Counted from the first letter of the stretch, positions 32,500 to 39,529 are shown. The stretch: 43,199 nucleotides of DNA from DAOVRL01 sp964459805 (GCA_964459805.1 CAYWOD010000005.1:1-43199), one strand, 5' to 3'. Program-made: numbers and translations. The notes: generated from the sequence alone by a model not told the origin.

Positions 32500-32556
32500 C
32501 CGGTGTCCGCGCAGGAGGGGGTATGCGCTAAACAGGCTGAAATGGTGATAAAAGCC

Positions 32557-32587
32557 AAGGCCCCGGAGTTCTCCGGGGCCTTGTTTT
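32557..32587 (+). terminator. Intrinsic terminator after the giant gene
   Basis: An 11-bp perfect stem (AAGGCCCCGGA with TCCGGGGCCTT), a 4-nt loop GTTC, then GTTTT. It lies 57 nt after the giant gene's stop. On the opposite strand the stem is followed by GGCTTTTAT, so it may also stop aroC transcription. Confidence 0.9.
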
Positions 32588-32660
32588 AGGTTAGGAGCTG
32601 GTCAGCGTAATTTGTTCTACCACGTTGCCAGGTCCCGCCACGCGCCGTCGGCATAGACCC

Positions 32661-33983
32661 TTATTTGGCCTTTAAGGCCTGGTAGCCGTAGTGTGCGATG
32701 AGGTGGTCGAGTACGACGATAGCGGTGTAATTCTCGGCGACGGGCCAGATACGACCTACAATGGTTGCATCGCGTCTTGTGATTGCGGCGAGCTCGGTGT
32801 TTTCGAGCGTATATTTGTCAATCGTCCTCTGCGGTCTGTCAATGGTGGGTGTGGGCTTGATGGTGAGCCTGACGATGATAGGCTGGCCTGTTGAAAGGCC
32901 GCCGGTGATCCCGCCCGCGTTGTTGGAATCGAAAACGACTTTCCCATTCTCGGCGTGCATCTGATCGTTATTCTCGAAGCCGGTCATATCCTTGACGGCA
33001 AAGCCTGCACCGACCTCGACACCCTTGACGGCCCCGATTCCTAACATCTTGCCCAATTCGCCGTCGAGCTTGTAGAAGACGGGCTCGCCGAGCCCGGCCG
33101 GGACGCCGGTAACGACGACTTCGACGACTCCGCCGGCGGAATCGCCCGTAGCTGCGATCTTGTTGCAGGCGGCGACCATGTCATCGGCGGCGTCGATGTC
33201 CGGGCAGTTGACTATGGGGTGGACACCGTATTTGTCGCGGACGGCGTCGGGTGCGAGTTTCGGGGCCTTATCGCGAATGGCGTCGATTTCGTTTTCGATC
33301 TCGGCCAGTATCTTAGTCTTGTCCAGGAATCTCATCTCCATAGTGATGCGGCCCTTGGTGTAAATTTCCTGGTAGAATGGGTCGAGGTCGCAGCGCATTT
33401 TCTTGTAGCTGTTGGTGTAGTCGAAGGCCTGGTCGTGGGGGACATCGGGACATCGGACGCCGGCGATCTCTTTTGCGTAAGAGAATACCTCGATGCCGCA
33501 GCGTTTGAGGATTTTTTTGGCGACGTATCCTGCGGCGACGATGGTTGAGGTGTAGCGTCCGCTGAAGATTCCGGCGCCTATTGCGTCGTCGTCGGGGCCG
33601 TACTTGGCGAACGAGGCGTAGGATGCGTGGCCCGGACGAGGTGTGCGGTTGGTATTCTGGTATTGCTTGATGTGAATGAAGTGGCGGTCGAGGTTGGGGA
33701 TCAGGATCACGAGCGGCGTGCCGTTGGTGTGGTTCTTGTTGCCGGCCCCTTCGATTGTATCTGCGGCGTTTATGCCGGAATAGATAATCGGCAGGTCCGG
33801 CTCTTTCCGCGGGCTCGATAGTTCGTCCGCTCCGGGCTTCCTAAGGAGCAGGTCGGCGTAGATTTCCTGCTCGGTCAGCAGCAGGCCCGGCGGGACGCCC
33901 TGAAGGACCGATGTGAGGCCCTCCTGGTAAGAGCCGCCGGCTACCGTTACCTGAAATATTCGGCCTATATGACAACCTATCAT
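32661..33983 (-). CDS. aroC: Chorismate synthase, divergent
   Basis: Converts 5-enolpyruvylshikimate-3-phosphate to chorismate using reduced FMN, the last shikimate step, in the cytoplasm. Family motifs: 'RPGHASYASFAKYG' (His119), 'DSAGGVVEVVVTGVPAGLGEP', 'SNNAGGITGGLSTGQPI', 'KPTPTIDRPQRT' and a late 'RRDATIVG'. At 440 residues it is longer than the usual 350-400. The N-terminal motif, normally GESHG with a catalytic His, reads GGSYQ here (Tyr19 in the His place), and the usual 'SARETA' region reads 'SGRYTS' (141-146). The ATG is preceded by GAAGGG 9 nt upstream, supporting the start. aroA lies upstream on the same strand, 286 nt away. Family membership is clear; full chorismate synthase activity is less so given the substituted residues. 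Confidence 0.87.
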   Translation of the reverse strand: MIGCHIGRIFQVTVAGGSYQEGLTSVLQGVPPGLLLTEQEIYADLLLRKPGADELSSPRKEPDLPIIYSGINAADTIEGAGNKNHTNGTPLVILIPNLDRHFIHIKQYQNTNRTPRPGHASYASFAKYGPDDDAIGAGIFSGRYTSTIVAAGYVAKKILKRCGIEVFSYAKEIAGVRCPDVPHDQAFDYTNSYKKMRCDLDPFYQEIYTKGRITMEMRFLDKTKILAEIENEIDAIRDKAPKLAPDAVRDKYGVHPIVNCPDIDAADDMVAACNKIAATGDSAGGVVEVVVTGVPAGLGEPVFYKLDGELGKMLGIGAVKGVEVGAGFAVKDMTGFENNDQMHAENGKVVFDSNNAGGITGGLSTGQPIIVRLTIKPTPTIDRPQRTIDKYTLENTELAAITRRDATIVGRIWPVAENYTAIVVLDHLIAHYGYQALKAK

Positions 33984-34177
33984 TTGTGTTTACCCTTCAA
34001 AAAGCAAAAATTAGCGGGGCAATTGTACAGTCCCGCCGGTGGCAGGGCAAGTTGAAAGTTCAATCGATATACGGTAGTGGTACGGCGTGTTCTTGCAAGC
34101 CGGCGTTATTATGGTGTGCAGAGCGCACCGTACCCGACTGTACAGAGATGGTAGAGCTTTGCGAAGATTCGTCAGGG

Positions 34178-34207
34178 TATGGATTCCTGCTTGCGCAGGA
34201 ATGACAG
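34178..34207. repeat. Dispersed palindromic repeat (VIPAQAGI type)
   Basis: An 8-bp stem ATTCCTGC / GCAGGAAT with loop TTGC, flanked by GGATTCC and GAATGAC. Read on the minus strand it encodes 'VIPAQAGIH', the translation of a widespread intergenic repeat family of environmental bacteria. It lies between aroA and aroC and is not a gene. Confidence 0.8.
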
Positions 34208-34211
34208 TGGT

Positions 34212-34267
34212 GGCCCCGCCCACAGGTGGCGGGGCTAATCGGTGGCGGGGCTAATCGGCGGCGGGGC
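34212..34267. repeat. 16-bp tandem repeat and hairpin next to the aroA stop
   Basis: Two perfect copies of ggtggcggggctaatc (34225-34240 and 34241-34256) and a degenerate third abut the aroA stop codon. The first copy also forms an 8-bp hairpin with GCCCCGCC just before it (34213-34220). On the minus strand the unit reads GATTAGCCCCGCCACC. It could act as an mRNA 3' structure for aroA, but there is no T-tract. Confidence 0.8.
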
Positions 34268-34269
34268 GG

Positions 34270-35571
34270 TTATTGCGTGGTTTTCATATTTGCGCCGAGG
34301 GCGGTCATCAGATCGACGAAAGTGGGGAATGTAACGCTCATGGCCTCGGCGGTATCGATTGTGCAGGGCTCAGCGAGGCCGAGACCGGCGACGGTCAGGG
34401 CCATAACGATACGATGGTCGGCCCATCCGTGGAGGGCCAAACCCCCCGTGAAACGGGGGGCTAAATGTTTAGGGCTGCCGTGTATTATGAGGCCGTCGGG
34501 CAATTCTTCAACATTGACGGCCATTTTTTTGAGTTCGGCCGCCATGCAGGCGATGCGGTCGGTTTCTTTGCTGCGGGCCTGCGGGACGTTTACAACCTCG
34601 GTCGTGCCCGCAGCAAAGGCCGCGATGACGGCCATGGCGGGCAGGGCATCGGGGGTGCGGTTCAAATCGAGCCTGGCGCCTTTGAGCGGCGCAGCCCGGA
34701 CGGTTACACAATCGTGCTCGACGGTGATGTCGGCGCCCATAGTCTTGAGATACTGGACGACGGCCTTGTCGGGCTGGCTGTCGGAGAAGTCCAGGCCGAG
34801 CAGCGTTACCTCATCGGCGAACAGGGCAGCGGCGCAAAGGAAGAACGTGGCGCTGGAAAAATCGGCCGGTATTGTGGCGTCGAAGGGTTTGTAGCTTTGA
34901 TTGCCCTTGATTTTGAATTTGCGCATCCGCTGATTTTCGTATTGTATTTGCTGCTTGTCGAGCCAGTCGAGCGTCATTTGTACGTAGTCCGGCTCATTGA
35001 GAAGGGTAACGTCAATTTCGGTATCGCCTGCGGCCAGCGGCGTGCACAGCAGCAGGCTGGAGAGGTACTGGCTGGTGGTCGCGGCGATGGTGGTCGCGCC
35101 TCCGGTGAGTCGGCCGGTAATCTGGACCGGGGCCTTGCCGTTGTTTTTCAGGCTGCGGCAGTGGGCCCCGAGGTCTTCGAGGGCGTCGAGCAGGGGGCTT
35201 ACGGGACGGGTCTGGATCTGCTCATCGCCTGTGAAGGTTATGGTTTGGCCTGGTTCGGCAAGCGCGGCCGAGCCAAGTGCGATTCGCAGGGTCGTTCCGG
35301 AGTTGCCGACGTCAATAATTTGCGCGGGAGCGACAATCCGGCCCCCAGTGCCGGTGATCTGCCAGAGGTCCGGGTCGGAGGTGTCGATGTCGGCGCCGAG
35401 CGCGCGGTAGCAATCGACGGCGGCGTGCGTGTCGCCGGAGAGCAGGGGGGTGCGGATGATGCTGCGGCCCGCCGCCAAGGAGGCGATTGCAACGGCGCGG
35501 ATCGTGTGCGATTTTGAGGCGGGAATCGCCACCGTGCCTTTGAGCCGGGATTTGCCGACAATCAATTTCAT
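34270..35571 (-). CDS. aroA: 3-phosphoshikimate 1-carboxyvinyltransferase (EPSP synthase)
   Basis: Transfers enolpyruvyl from PEP to shikimate-3-phosphate, the step before chorismate synthase; cytoplasmic. 433 residues, normal for the family. Motifs: 'PASKSHTIRA' (Lys20, Ser21), 'DVGNSGTTLRI', 'GDEQIQTRPV', 'DFSSATFFLCAA', 'RTPDALPAMAVIAA' and 'ARSKETDRIA', ending in the 'DHRIVMALTVAGLGLAEP' region. Just before that Asp-His-Arg there is an extra stretch 'KHLAPRFTGGL' encoded by a perfect 8-bp hairpin, which looks like a repeat insertion that kept the frame. The ATG at 35571 has no clear Shine-Dalgarno and abuts a 14-bp tandem repeat. aroC lies downstream on the same strand. Confidence 0.95.
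   Translation of the reverse strand: MKLIVGKSRLKGTVAIPASKSHTIRAVAIASLAAGRSIIRTPLLSGDTHAAVDCYRALGADIDTSDPDLWQITGTGGRIVAPAQIIDVGNSGTTLRIALGSAALAEPGQTITFTGDEQIQTRPVSPLLDALEDLGAHCRSLKNNGKAPVQITGRLTGGATTIAATTSQYLSSLLLCTPLAAGDTEIDVTLLNEPDYVQMTLDWLDKQQIQYENQRMRKFKIKGNQSYKPFDATIPADFSSATFFLCAAALFADEVTLLGLDFSDSQPDKAVVQYLKTMGADITVEHDCVTVRAAPLKGARLDLNRTPDALPAMAVIAAFAAGTTEVVNVPQARSKETDRIACMAAELKKMAVNVEELPDGLIIHGSPKHLAPRFTGGLALHGWADHRIVMALTVAGLGLAEPCTIDTAEAMSVTFPTFVDLMTALGANMKTTQ
34442..34460. repeat. Palindrome inserted in frame within aroA
   Basis: CCCCCCGT - GAA - ACGGGGGG is a perfect 8-bp stem with a 3-nt loop inside the aroA coding region. On the coding strand it reads TTAGCCCC just ahead of and into the stem, the same seed as the repeat array past the aroA stop. 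It encodes about ten residues not expected in EPSP synthases at this place. Confidence 0.75.
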
Positions 35572-35801
35572 AATATCGTATCGCGCATAGCGTATCGCGT
35601 ATTGCGTGGAGTTTTTACCAGAAATAGCGGGGAATTGGAAGAAGATTATTGTTGGGTGCCAGTGAGGCAGTGTGCGGTGAATTCCTGTAAATCGTCGTCG
35701 GCAACCTGTCCGTCGCCGGTCTCGAACAGGTAGGGATCGTGTATTGCGTGTTTAGAGCAGGTGATTGTCGGTATAAATTTCAGGGCTGAGTTAGTAAGGG
35801 G
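35572..35801. other. Intergenic region upstream of aroA
   Basis: It holds the 14-bp tandem repeat CGTATCGCGCATAG / CGTATCGCGTATTG (35577-35604), adjoining the aroA ATG. The rest shows no terminator or clear promoter. After the TAA of the metallophosphoesterase gene the same minus-strand frame stays open for about 50 codons, to TAA at 35648-35646, with an ordinary-looking amino acid composition but no start codon. It may be a remnant; nothing firmer can be said. Confidence 0.5.
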
Positions 35802-37328
35802 TTATTGGTGGGTGTTGCAAGCCGGGTCGTAGGGGTTTGCGCAGGTCAGCCAGTCGGCGGCTAATGCTGCGAAATCGAGTAGGTCTGCGTCGGGATCGGC
35901 GGCCAAGATAACAAAATCCAGGAAGTCAACGTAGCAATCGCCGTTGAAATCGGTGGGCAGCTCTTGTTGGCACTGGAATATCGTGAATGTTGCGTCGCTC
36001 GTGTCACCGGCAGCCGGGTTGGCGGGGTCGCTGATGCGTACGAGGCACTGGTTGGAGTCGGCCGGGGGAAGGTCCCACTGGTAAGAGCCGGTGTTTGGGC
36101 AGGTGTCAATCTCCTGCCAGGTTTGCCCGTTGTCGGGGGAGTAGTCGATTTTCACAGAGTCAATTTCTGCGCCTTCGAGCGTTTTCCAGGTGATTGCGTA
36201 CGTGCTTGTCGCCACGAGGCTCTCGCCTCCGTTCGGGGAAAGTACAATTGGTTTTGGGACAGCGGTGTAACTCCATGTGTCGTTGGGCTCATAGATGCCG
36301 GCGGTTCCGGTGTCGGTGGTATGGCGCTGCATCCAGGTGAGAGTTACGTTAAGGCTGTCAACTTCGACCAGTAGATAGCCGTTGCGTTTGGCATGGTACA
36401 ATGAGTCTATAGTATAGTGGCTGTTATCGCCGGGATAGATAGTATTCCAGGTGTATAGCGGTCCGGCGGTTCCAACTATGTACTGGTGAACGTCGTTGTT
36501 CGGGTCGCCGTCGCCGTCATCAAGGTGGGCGTGGTTGAAGAAATGGTCGTGTCCGCAGAAGTACGTTCGCCCGGCGTTTTTGGCGATGGCGGCCCAGAAC
36601 GCATCGCGCTTGTCGGGGTAGTCGTCGAGGCCGGCTCTGTATTTGGCCTTGAAGGCGGGTTGGTGGCCGGCGATGAAGATGTGCGGTTTGGTGTTCGCGG
36701 TGAATTGAGCATCGAGCCAGGGCTGGTTGACTTTATGGCTGAGCCAGTGGGCTACGCCGGCGTACTGGTCGAGCATGGCGATGAAGGCATTTTCGTGGAT
36801 GAGGGAATATGTCATATATTTCTCACCGGCAGGGCCGTTGTCGGGGAGCTTTTGGTTGGGGTCTGCATCGCTGCCGAAGACGTTGAGCCAGCGGCCTGCA
36901 AAAGTCTCGTTCGGGTCCAAAGGCGTAGGCGGGGGATAGGTTTGGTAGTTGTCGAATATCTCGTGATTGCCGCGACCGCCATAAACTGCGATATTGGCAT
37001 CGTAAACGGGGCCCATTATTTCCACCCATCTTCTCAACAAAGCTTCAAATTCGTTCGAGGAGACGCGCATTCCACTGGTCAGGTCACCCGGGAAGAGGAC
37101 AAAATCGACGGCGTGACTTACAAACTCTGCGGCAAGCTCGCTGAGGATGACCTCATTGATTCGGCCTGCATCGCCGCGACTGTCGCAGGTCATAGCAAAT
37201 TTCCAGGGTTGTGCGAAAGACGCGGTCGAAAGCGCCTCTAACAGGAGGACTGCCGCAACAAACTGTGCGGTAGGCTTCTTGATTCTTTGCTCCTTTGTAA
37301 AAGCCCCCGCTGCTTCCAAACGCAGCAT
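35802..37328 (-). CDS. Secreted calcineurin-type metallophosphoesterase with dockerin-like tail
   Basis: Numbering is from the ATG at 37328 (508 residues). Residues 17-39 form a signal peptide ('VAAVLLLEALSTASFA'). Metallophosphoesterase motifs follow: 'TCDSRGD' (Asp49; the usual D-x-H reads D-S-R), 'FPGDLTSG' (Asp82), 'GRGNHE' (Asn121, His122), 'AGHQP' (His222) and 'GHDH' (His260, His262). An Ig-like 'LSPNGGESLVA ... ITWKT' domain (about 361-451) and a shortened dockerin-like end (about 459-494) complete it; the two dockerin units are fused, with the second calcium loop missing. Substrate unknown, secreted hydrolase inferred. ATG 37328 has no ribosome-binding site, whereas an ideal AAAGGAG lies 6 nt before an in-frame ATC at 37283 whose product would start with a classic signal peptide. 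The true start may be there. Confidence 0.88.
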   Translation of the reverse strand: MLRLEAAGAFTKEQRIKKPTAQFVAAVLLLEALSTASFAQPWKFAMTCDSRGDAGRINEVILSELAAEFVSHAVDFVLFPGDLTSGMRVSSNEFEALLRRWVEIMGPVYDANIAVYGGRGNHEIFDNYQTYPPPTPLDPNETFAGRWLNVFGSDADPNQKLPDNGPAGEKYMTYSLIHENAFIAMLDQYAGVAHWLSHKVNQPWLDAQFTANTKPHIFIAGHQPAFKAKYRAGLDDYPDKRDAFWAAIAKNAGRTYFCGHDHFFNHAHLDDGDGDPNNDVHQYIVGTAGPLYTWNTIYPGDNSHYTIDSLYHAKRNGYLLVEVDSLNVTLTWMQRHTTDTGTAGIYEPNDTWSYTAVPKPIVLSPNGGESLVATSTYAITWKTLEGAEIDSVKIDYSPDNGQTWQEIDTCPNTGSYQWDLPPADSNQCLVRISDPANPAAGDTSDATFTIFQCQQELPTDFNGDCYVDFLDFVILAADPDADLLDFAALAADWLTCANPYDPACNTHQ

Positions 37329-37488
37329 GACCGTTCATTCTGTCGGTTTGCCGCTTGCATCGACAGTCCGTTGGGTGCAGCCGACAAAGTAGAAGGGCAG
37401 TACCCGAAAGCGACCCTTACCACTTGTCTTAGTCTGCAACAGAACCACTTGGCATTTGAGCGCCAAGGGGTGTCTCTGCTGCGGGATG

Positions 37489-39246
37489 CTACTTAGTCGC
37501 ATCTTCTTGTTCGACGTACCAATCGGCTCTGAGGTCGGTGTGATTGAGAAGGATTTCGACGTCGTTGATGTCGATTGTGCCGTCGGTATTCACATCTCCA
37601 AAGACGTAAGTATCAGTGGTTTCGCGACTGGCGAGCCAGTTGTTCACCAAGACGGTGAAATCAACTTTGTCCACGATGCCGTCGGCGTTCAAGTCATACC
37701 ACAGTATCTCATCGTTGTCGTGCGCGTCCGCGGCACTCCAGGCCAGAGCGTATTGCTGGGCTGGGTAGGCCCGGCTTTCGTTGTCGGCATCGTTGATTAG
37801 CATGACGAGCTCGTAGTTTGTGTAGTTTGGATCGGCCCGGCAGTAGATGTGCTCAACGTTGTCGATGCTGCTGTCACTGTAGTCGAGCAAATAACCGCTG
37901 CCGGGATTGTTGGGATCGACTGCCCAGAGCTCGAGGCACAGGTCGCTATTGTTTTGTGGCAGCGGTTCAAACGGATAGATGCTGCTGTAGTGCATGTTCC
38001 AGACGGCGGTGGCGGTAATGAACTTCCCTGTCGGCTCAGCGAGGGTAAGGGCGTAAACATTTTGCGGATTCGTGCCTCTCTGGAGGATGTTATTGTCCCA
38101 GGCGGTCGATGGGACATTGCCCGGGTCGGCGGGACCGGCAGCGAGCTGCCGATATGCGGCGAGAGCATTTATCATCCCCGCGCCCTGAATGTGATCGAGT
38201 GGTGCGGTGTGGTCATCGTCTGTATTAAGGCGTCCCTTGTGCCAGAAGGGCAGCTTGGTAGCGGAGTTGAGGATGATGGCTTTGATAGGGCAATTGCCGC
38301 CAATAGCCGGGACAGCGGCGTTTAGTTCCGGGTGCTGCCTGGCTTTTTGGACAAGCAGGGCGATTGTCCCGGCGACTATGGGTGTCGAGAAGCTTGACCA
38401 GGTGCCGGTTGGCTCGTAGCGGTTAGGCTCATTTGCGTCGGCGGCGAGACAGTTGCCGGGCGCGACAATGTCCGGCTTACAGCGGCCGTTGCCGGTCGGC
38501 CCGTAAGTAGAATGCTCGGGATAGGCGAGGGCAAAATTTGTCAGCCTGACCGCGAGGTCTTGGGTGTTTACAGAGTCAACGACACCGACACCGATGACGT
38601 TTGCTGCTGCGGCCGGATAGAGAGGCGGGTCGTGAGCGTTGGTGCCGTTGCCAATGCCGGCGACGATAATCAGGCCGTGGTGCTCGGCGAGGGCTTCGAT
38701 GCCGCGTGTCCACCAGTCCTCGAATTCGATGCCCATGCTGGCGCTAAGGACGTCCGCATCGGGCGGCGATTGCGGATAGACGTTGTTGATTATGAAATGC
38801 CAGAATTCGTAAATGTCGGCTTCGGCAACAGGGACGACGCCCTCGTAGCGGAAGGCGCCGAGCTGAGGATTGGATGCTTGCGCGTCCCTGCCGAAGAGGA
38901 TTGAGCAAATAGCAGTGGCGTGTGGCGAGATGCCGGGCGGTAGATTGCCGCGGTCGTAGAAGGTCAGGCGGGCGTCCTGGAGGCAGTCGTGTGCGATATT
39001 GGGGCGATAGTCGTTTTGCGGCTGATCATTGGTGTAGGTGATGCTTCGGCAGACCAGGGCGAGTCGGATGTCGGCCCCGGTCAGAGCGGGTTGGGCCCGT
39101 CTTAAAGCAAGAAGACCTGCGTGGTTGAGCGCAAGCGGCTGGAGCGTTTTGTCTTGGCCGGGCTCTTCGGCGGCGACAGGCGTTAGAAAGGCCCCCAGGC
39201 AGACTATCAGGCCCGATATTAGTGTTTTCTTAGCTGTTGTTAGCAT
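37489..39246 (-). CDS. Secreted S8-like protease homologue with dockerin tail, catalytic Asp apparently lost
   Basis: I choose the ATG at 39246 (585 residues) over an upstream in-frame TTG at 39288 because it starts directly with a signal peptide (MLTTAKKTLISGLIVCLGAF). The fold is S8: 'SPHATAICSILFG' (His109), 'IVAGIGNG' (Asn200), 'KPDIVAPG', and 'GTWSSFSTPIVAG' with Ser285 in the nucleophile position. Where the catalytic Asp is expected ('VxVxDTG') it reads 'LALVCRSI', with Cys66 in that place. The end is a canonical dockerin type I-like pair ('DLNADGIVDKVD', 'DVNTDGTIDIND'). Downstream on the same strand is the metallophosphoesterase gene, which also has a dockerin-like end. The protein may be a non-catalytic binder or a strongly altered protease. 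Confidence 0.85.
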   Translation of the reverse strand: MLTTAKKTLISGLIVCLGAFLTPVAAEEPGQDKTLQPLALNHAGLLALRRAQPALTGADIRLALVCRSITYTNDQPQNDYRPNIAHDCLQDARLTFYDRGNLPPGISPHATAICSILFGRDAQASNPQLGAFRYEGVVPVAEADIYEFWHFIINNVYPQSPPDADVLSASMGIEFEDWWTRGIEALAEHHGLIIVAGIGNGTNAHDPPLYPAAAANVIGVGVVDSVNTQDLAVRLTNFALAYPEHSTYGPTGNGRCKPDIVAPGNCLAADANEPNRYEPTGTWSSFSTPIVAGTIALLVQKARQHPELNAAVPAIGGNCPIKAIILNSATKLPFWHKGRLNTDDDHTAPLDHIQGAGMINALAAYRQLAAGPADPGNVPSTAWDNNILQRGTNPQNVYALTLAEPTGKFITATAVWNMHYSSIYPFEPLPQNNSDLCLELWAVDPNNPGSGYLLDYSDSSIDNVEHIYCRADPNYTNYELVMLINDADNESRAYPAQQYALAWSAADAHDNDEILWYDLNADGIVDKVDFTVLVNNWLASRETTDTYVFGDVNTDGTIDINDVEILLNHTDLRADWYVEQEDATK

Positions 39247-39348
39247 AACCCAACCCCAGAGGTCGCGGAAAATCGCAAAGCAGCCCAAGTGTTCGGCGAG
39301 AGCGGCCTACCTTAGCTCGAGATTCCGTGCCTCGGAATACTTTCCATT

Positions 39349-39377
39349 ATAATAGCATAAATGACCTTTGATTTCAA
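39349..39377 (-). promoter_or_regulatory. Sigma70-type promoter for the S8-like gene
   Basis: On the minus strand TTGAAA (39377-39372), 17 nt, then TATTAT (39354-39349) preceded by TG (extended -10). A 6-bp hairpin ATTCCG / CGGAAT (39322-39338) would lie close to the mRNA 5' end. Gene start is about 100 nt downstream. Confidence 0.6.
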
Positions 39378-39457
39378 GTAAATAATCCGGGTGGGTCCCA
39401 GAATATTGGGCGTGTCAATCCTGGAAACGGCTGTATTGAAAAAGTTGCTGAGAAATC

Positions 39458-39486
39458 TTGCCTTTCGCAGCGGTTGTTGCTATACT
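39458..39486 (+). promoter_or_regulatory. Sigma70-type promoter for the pyr genes
   Basis: TTGCCT (39458-39463), 17-nt spacer, TATACT (39481-39486). Transcription would start near 39493, leaving only about 37 nt before the pyrR ATG, too short for the antiterminator/terminator leader through which PyrR acts in Bacillus. Confidence 0.65.
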
Positions 39487-39529
39487 GCGGCGGTATTTGC
39501 GTTGTTTTGACGGAAGGTACGCTGCGATT

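Noticed and set aside
1219..32499. Possibility that the 31-kb frame is an assembly artefact of repeated modules
   Set aside because: Every module differs in sequence and length, the frame is kept throughout, and a coherent start, C-terminus and terminator are present; long reads across 11600-29640 would settle it.
32613..32662. Short minus-strand peptide 'RVYADGAWRDLATW' ending in TAG just past aroC
   Set aside because: It reads like the end of a protein, but upstream the frame runs into aroC in another phase and there is no start; at best a remnant.
34465..35517. Plus-strand open frame of 350 codons opposite aroA
   Set aside because: aroA on the minus strand has all family motifs; the opposite frame is Gly/Ala/Arg-rich and has no recognisable domain.
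37448..37467. Hairpin CTTGGC / GCCAAG downstream of the S8-like gene as a terminator
   Set aside because: 6-bp stem with an 8-nt loop and no T-tract on either strand.
39247..39288. TTG start at 39288 for the S8-like protein (14 extra residues)
   Set aside because: The ATG at 39246 begins directly with a typical signal peptide, and the extension would put charged and Trp-rich residues in front of it.
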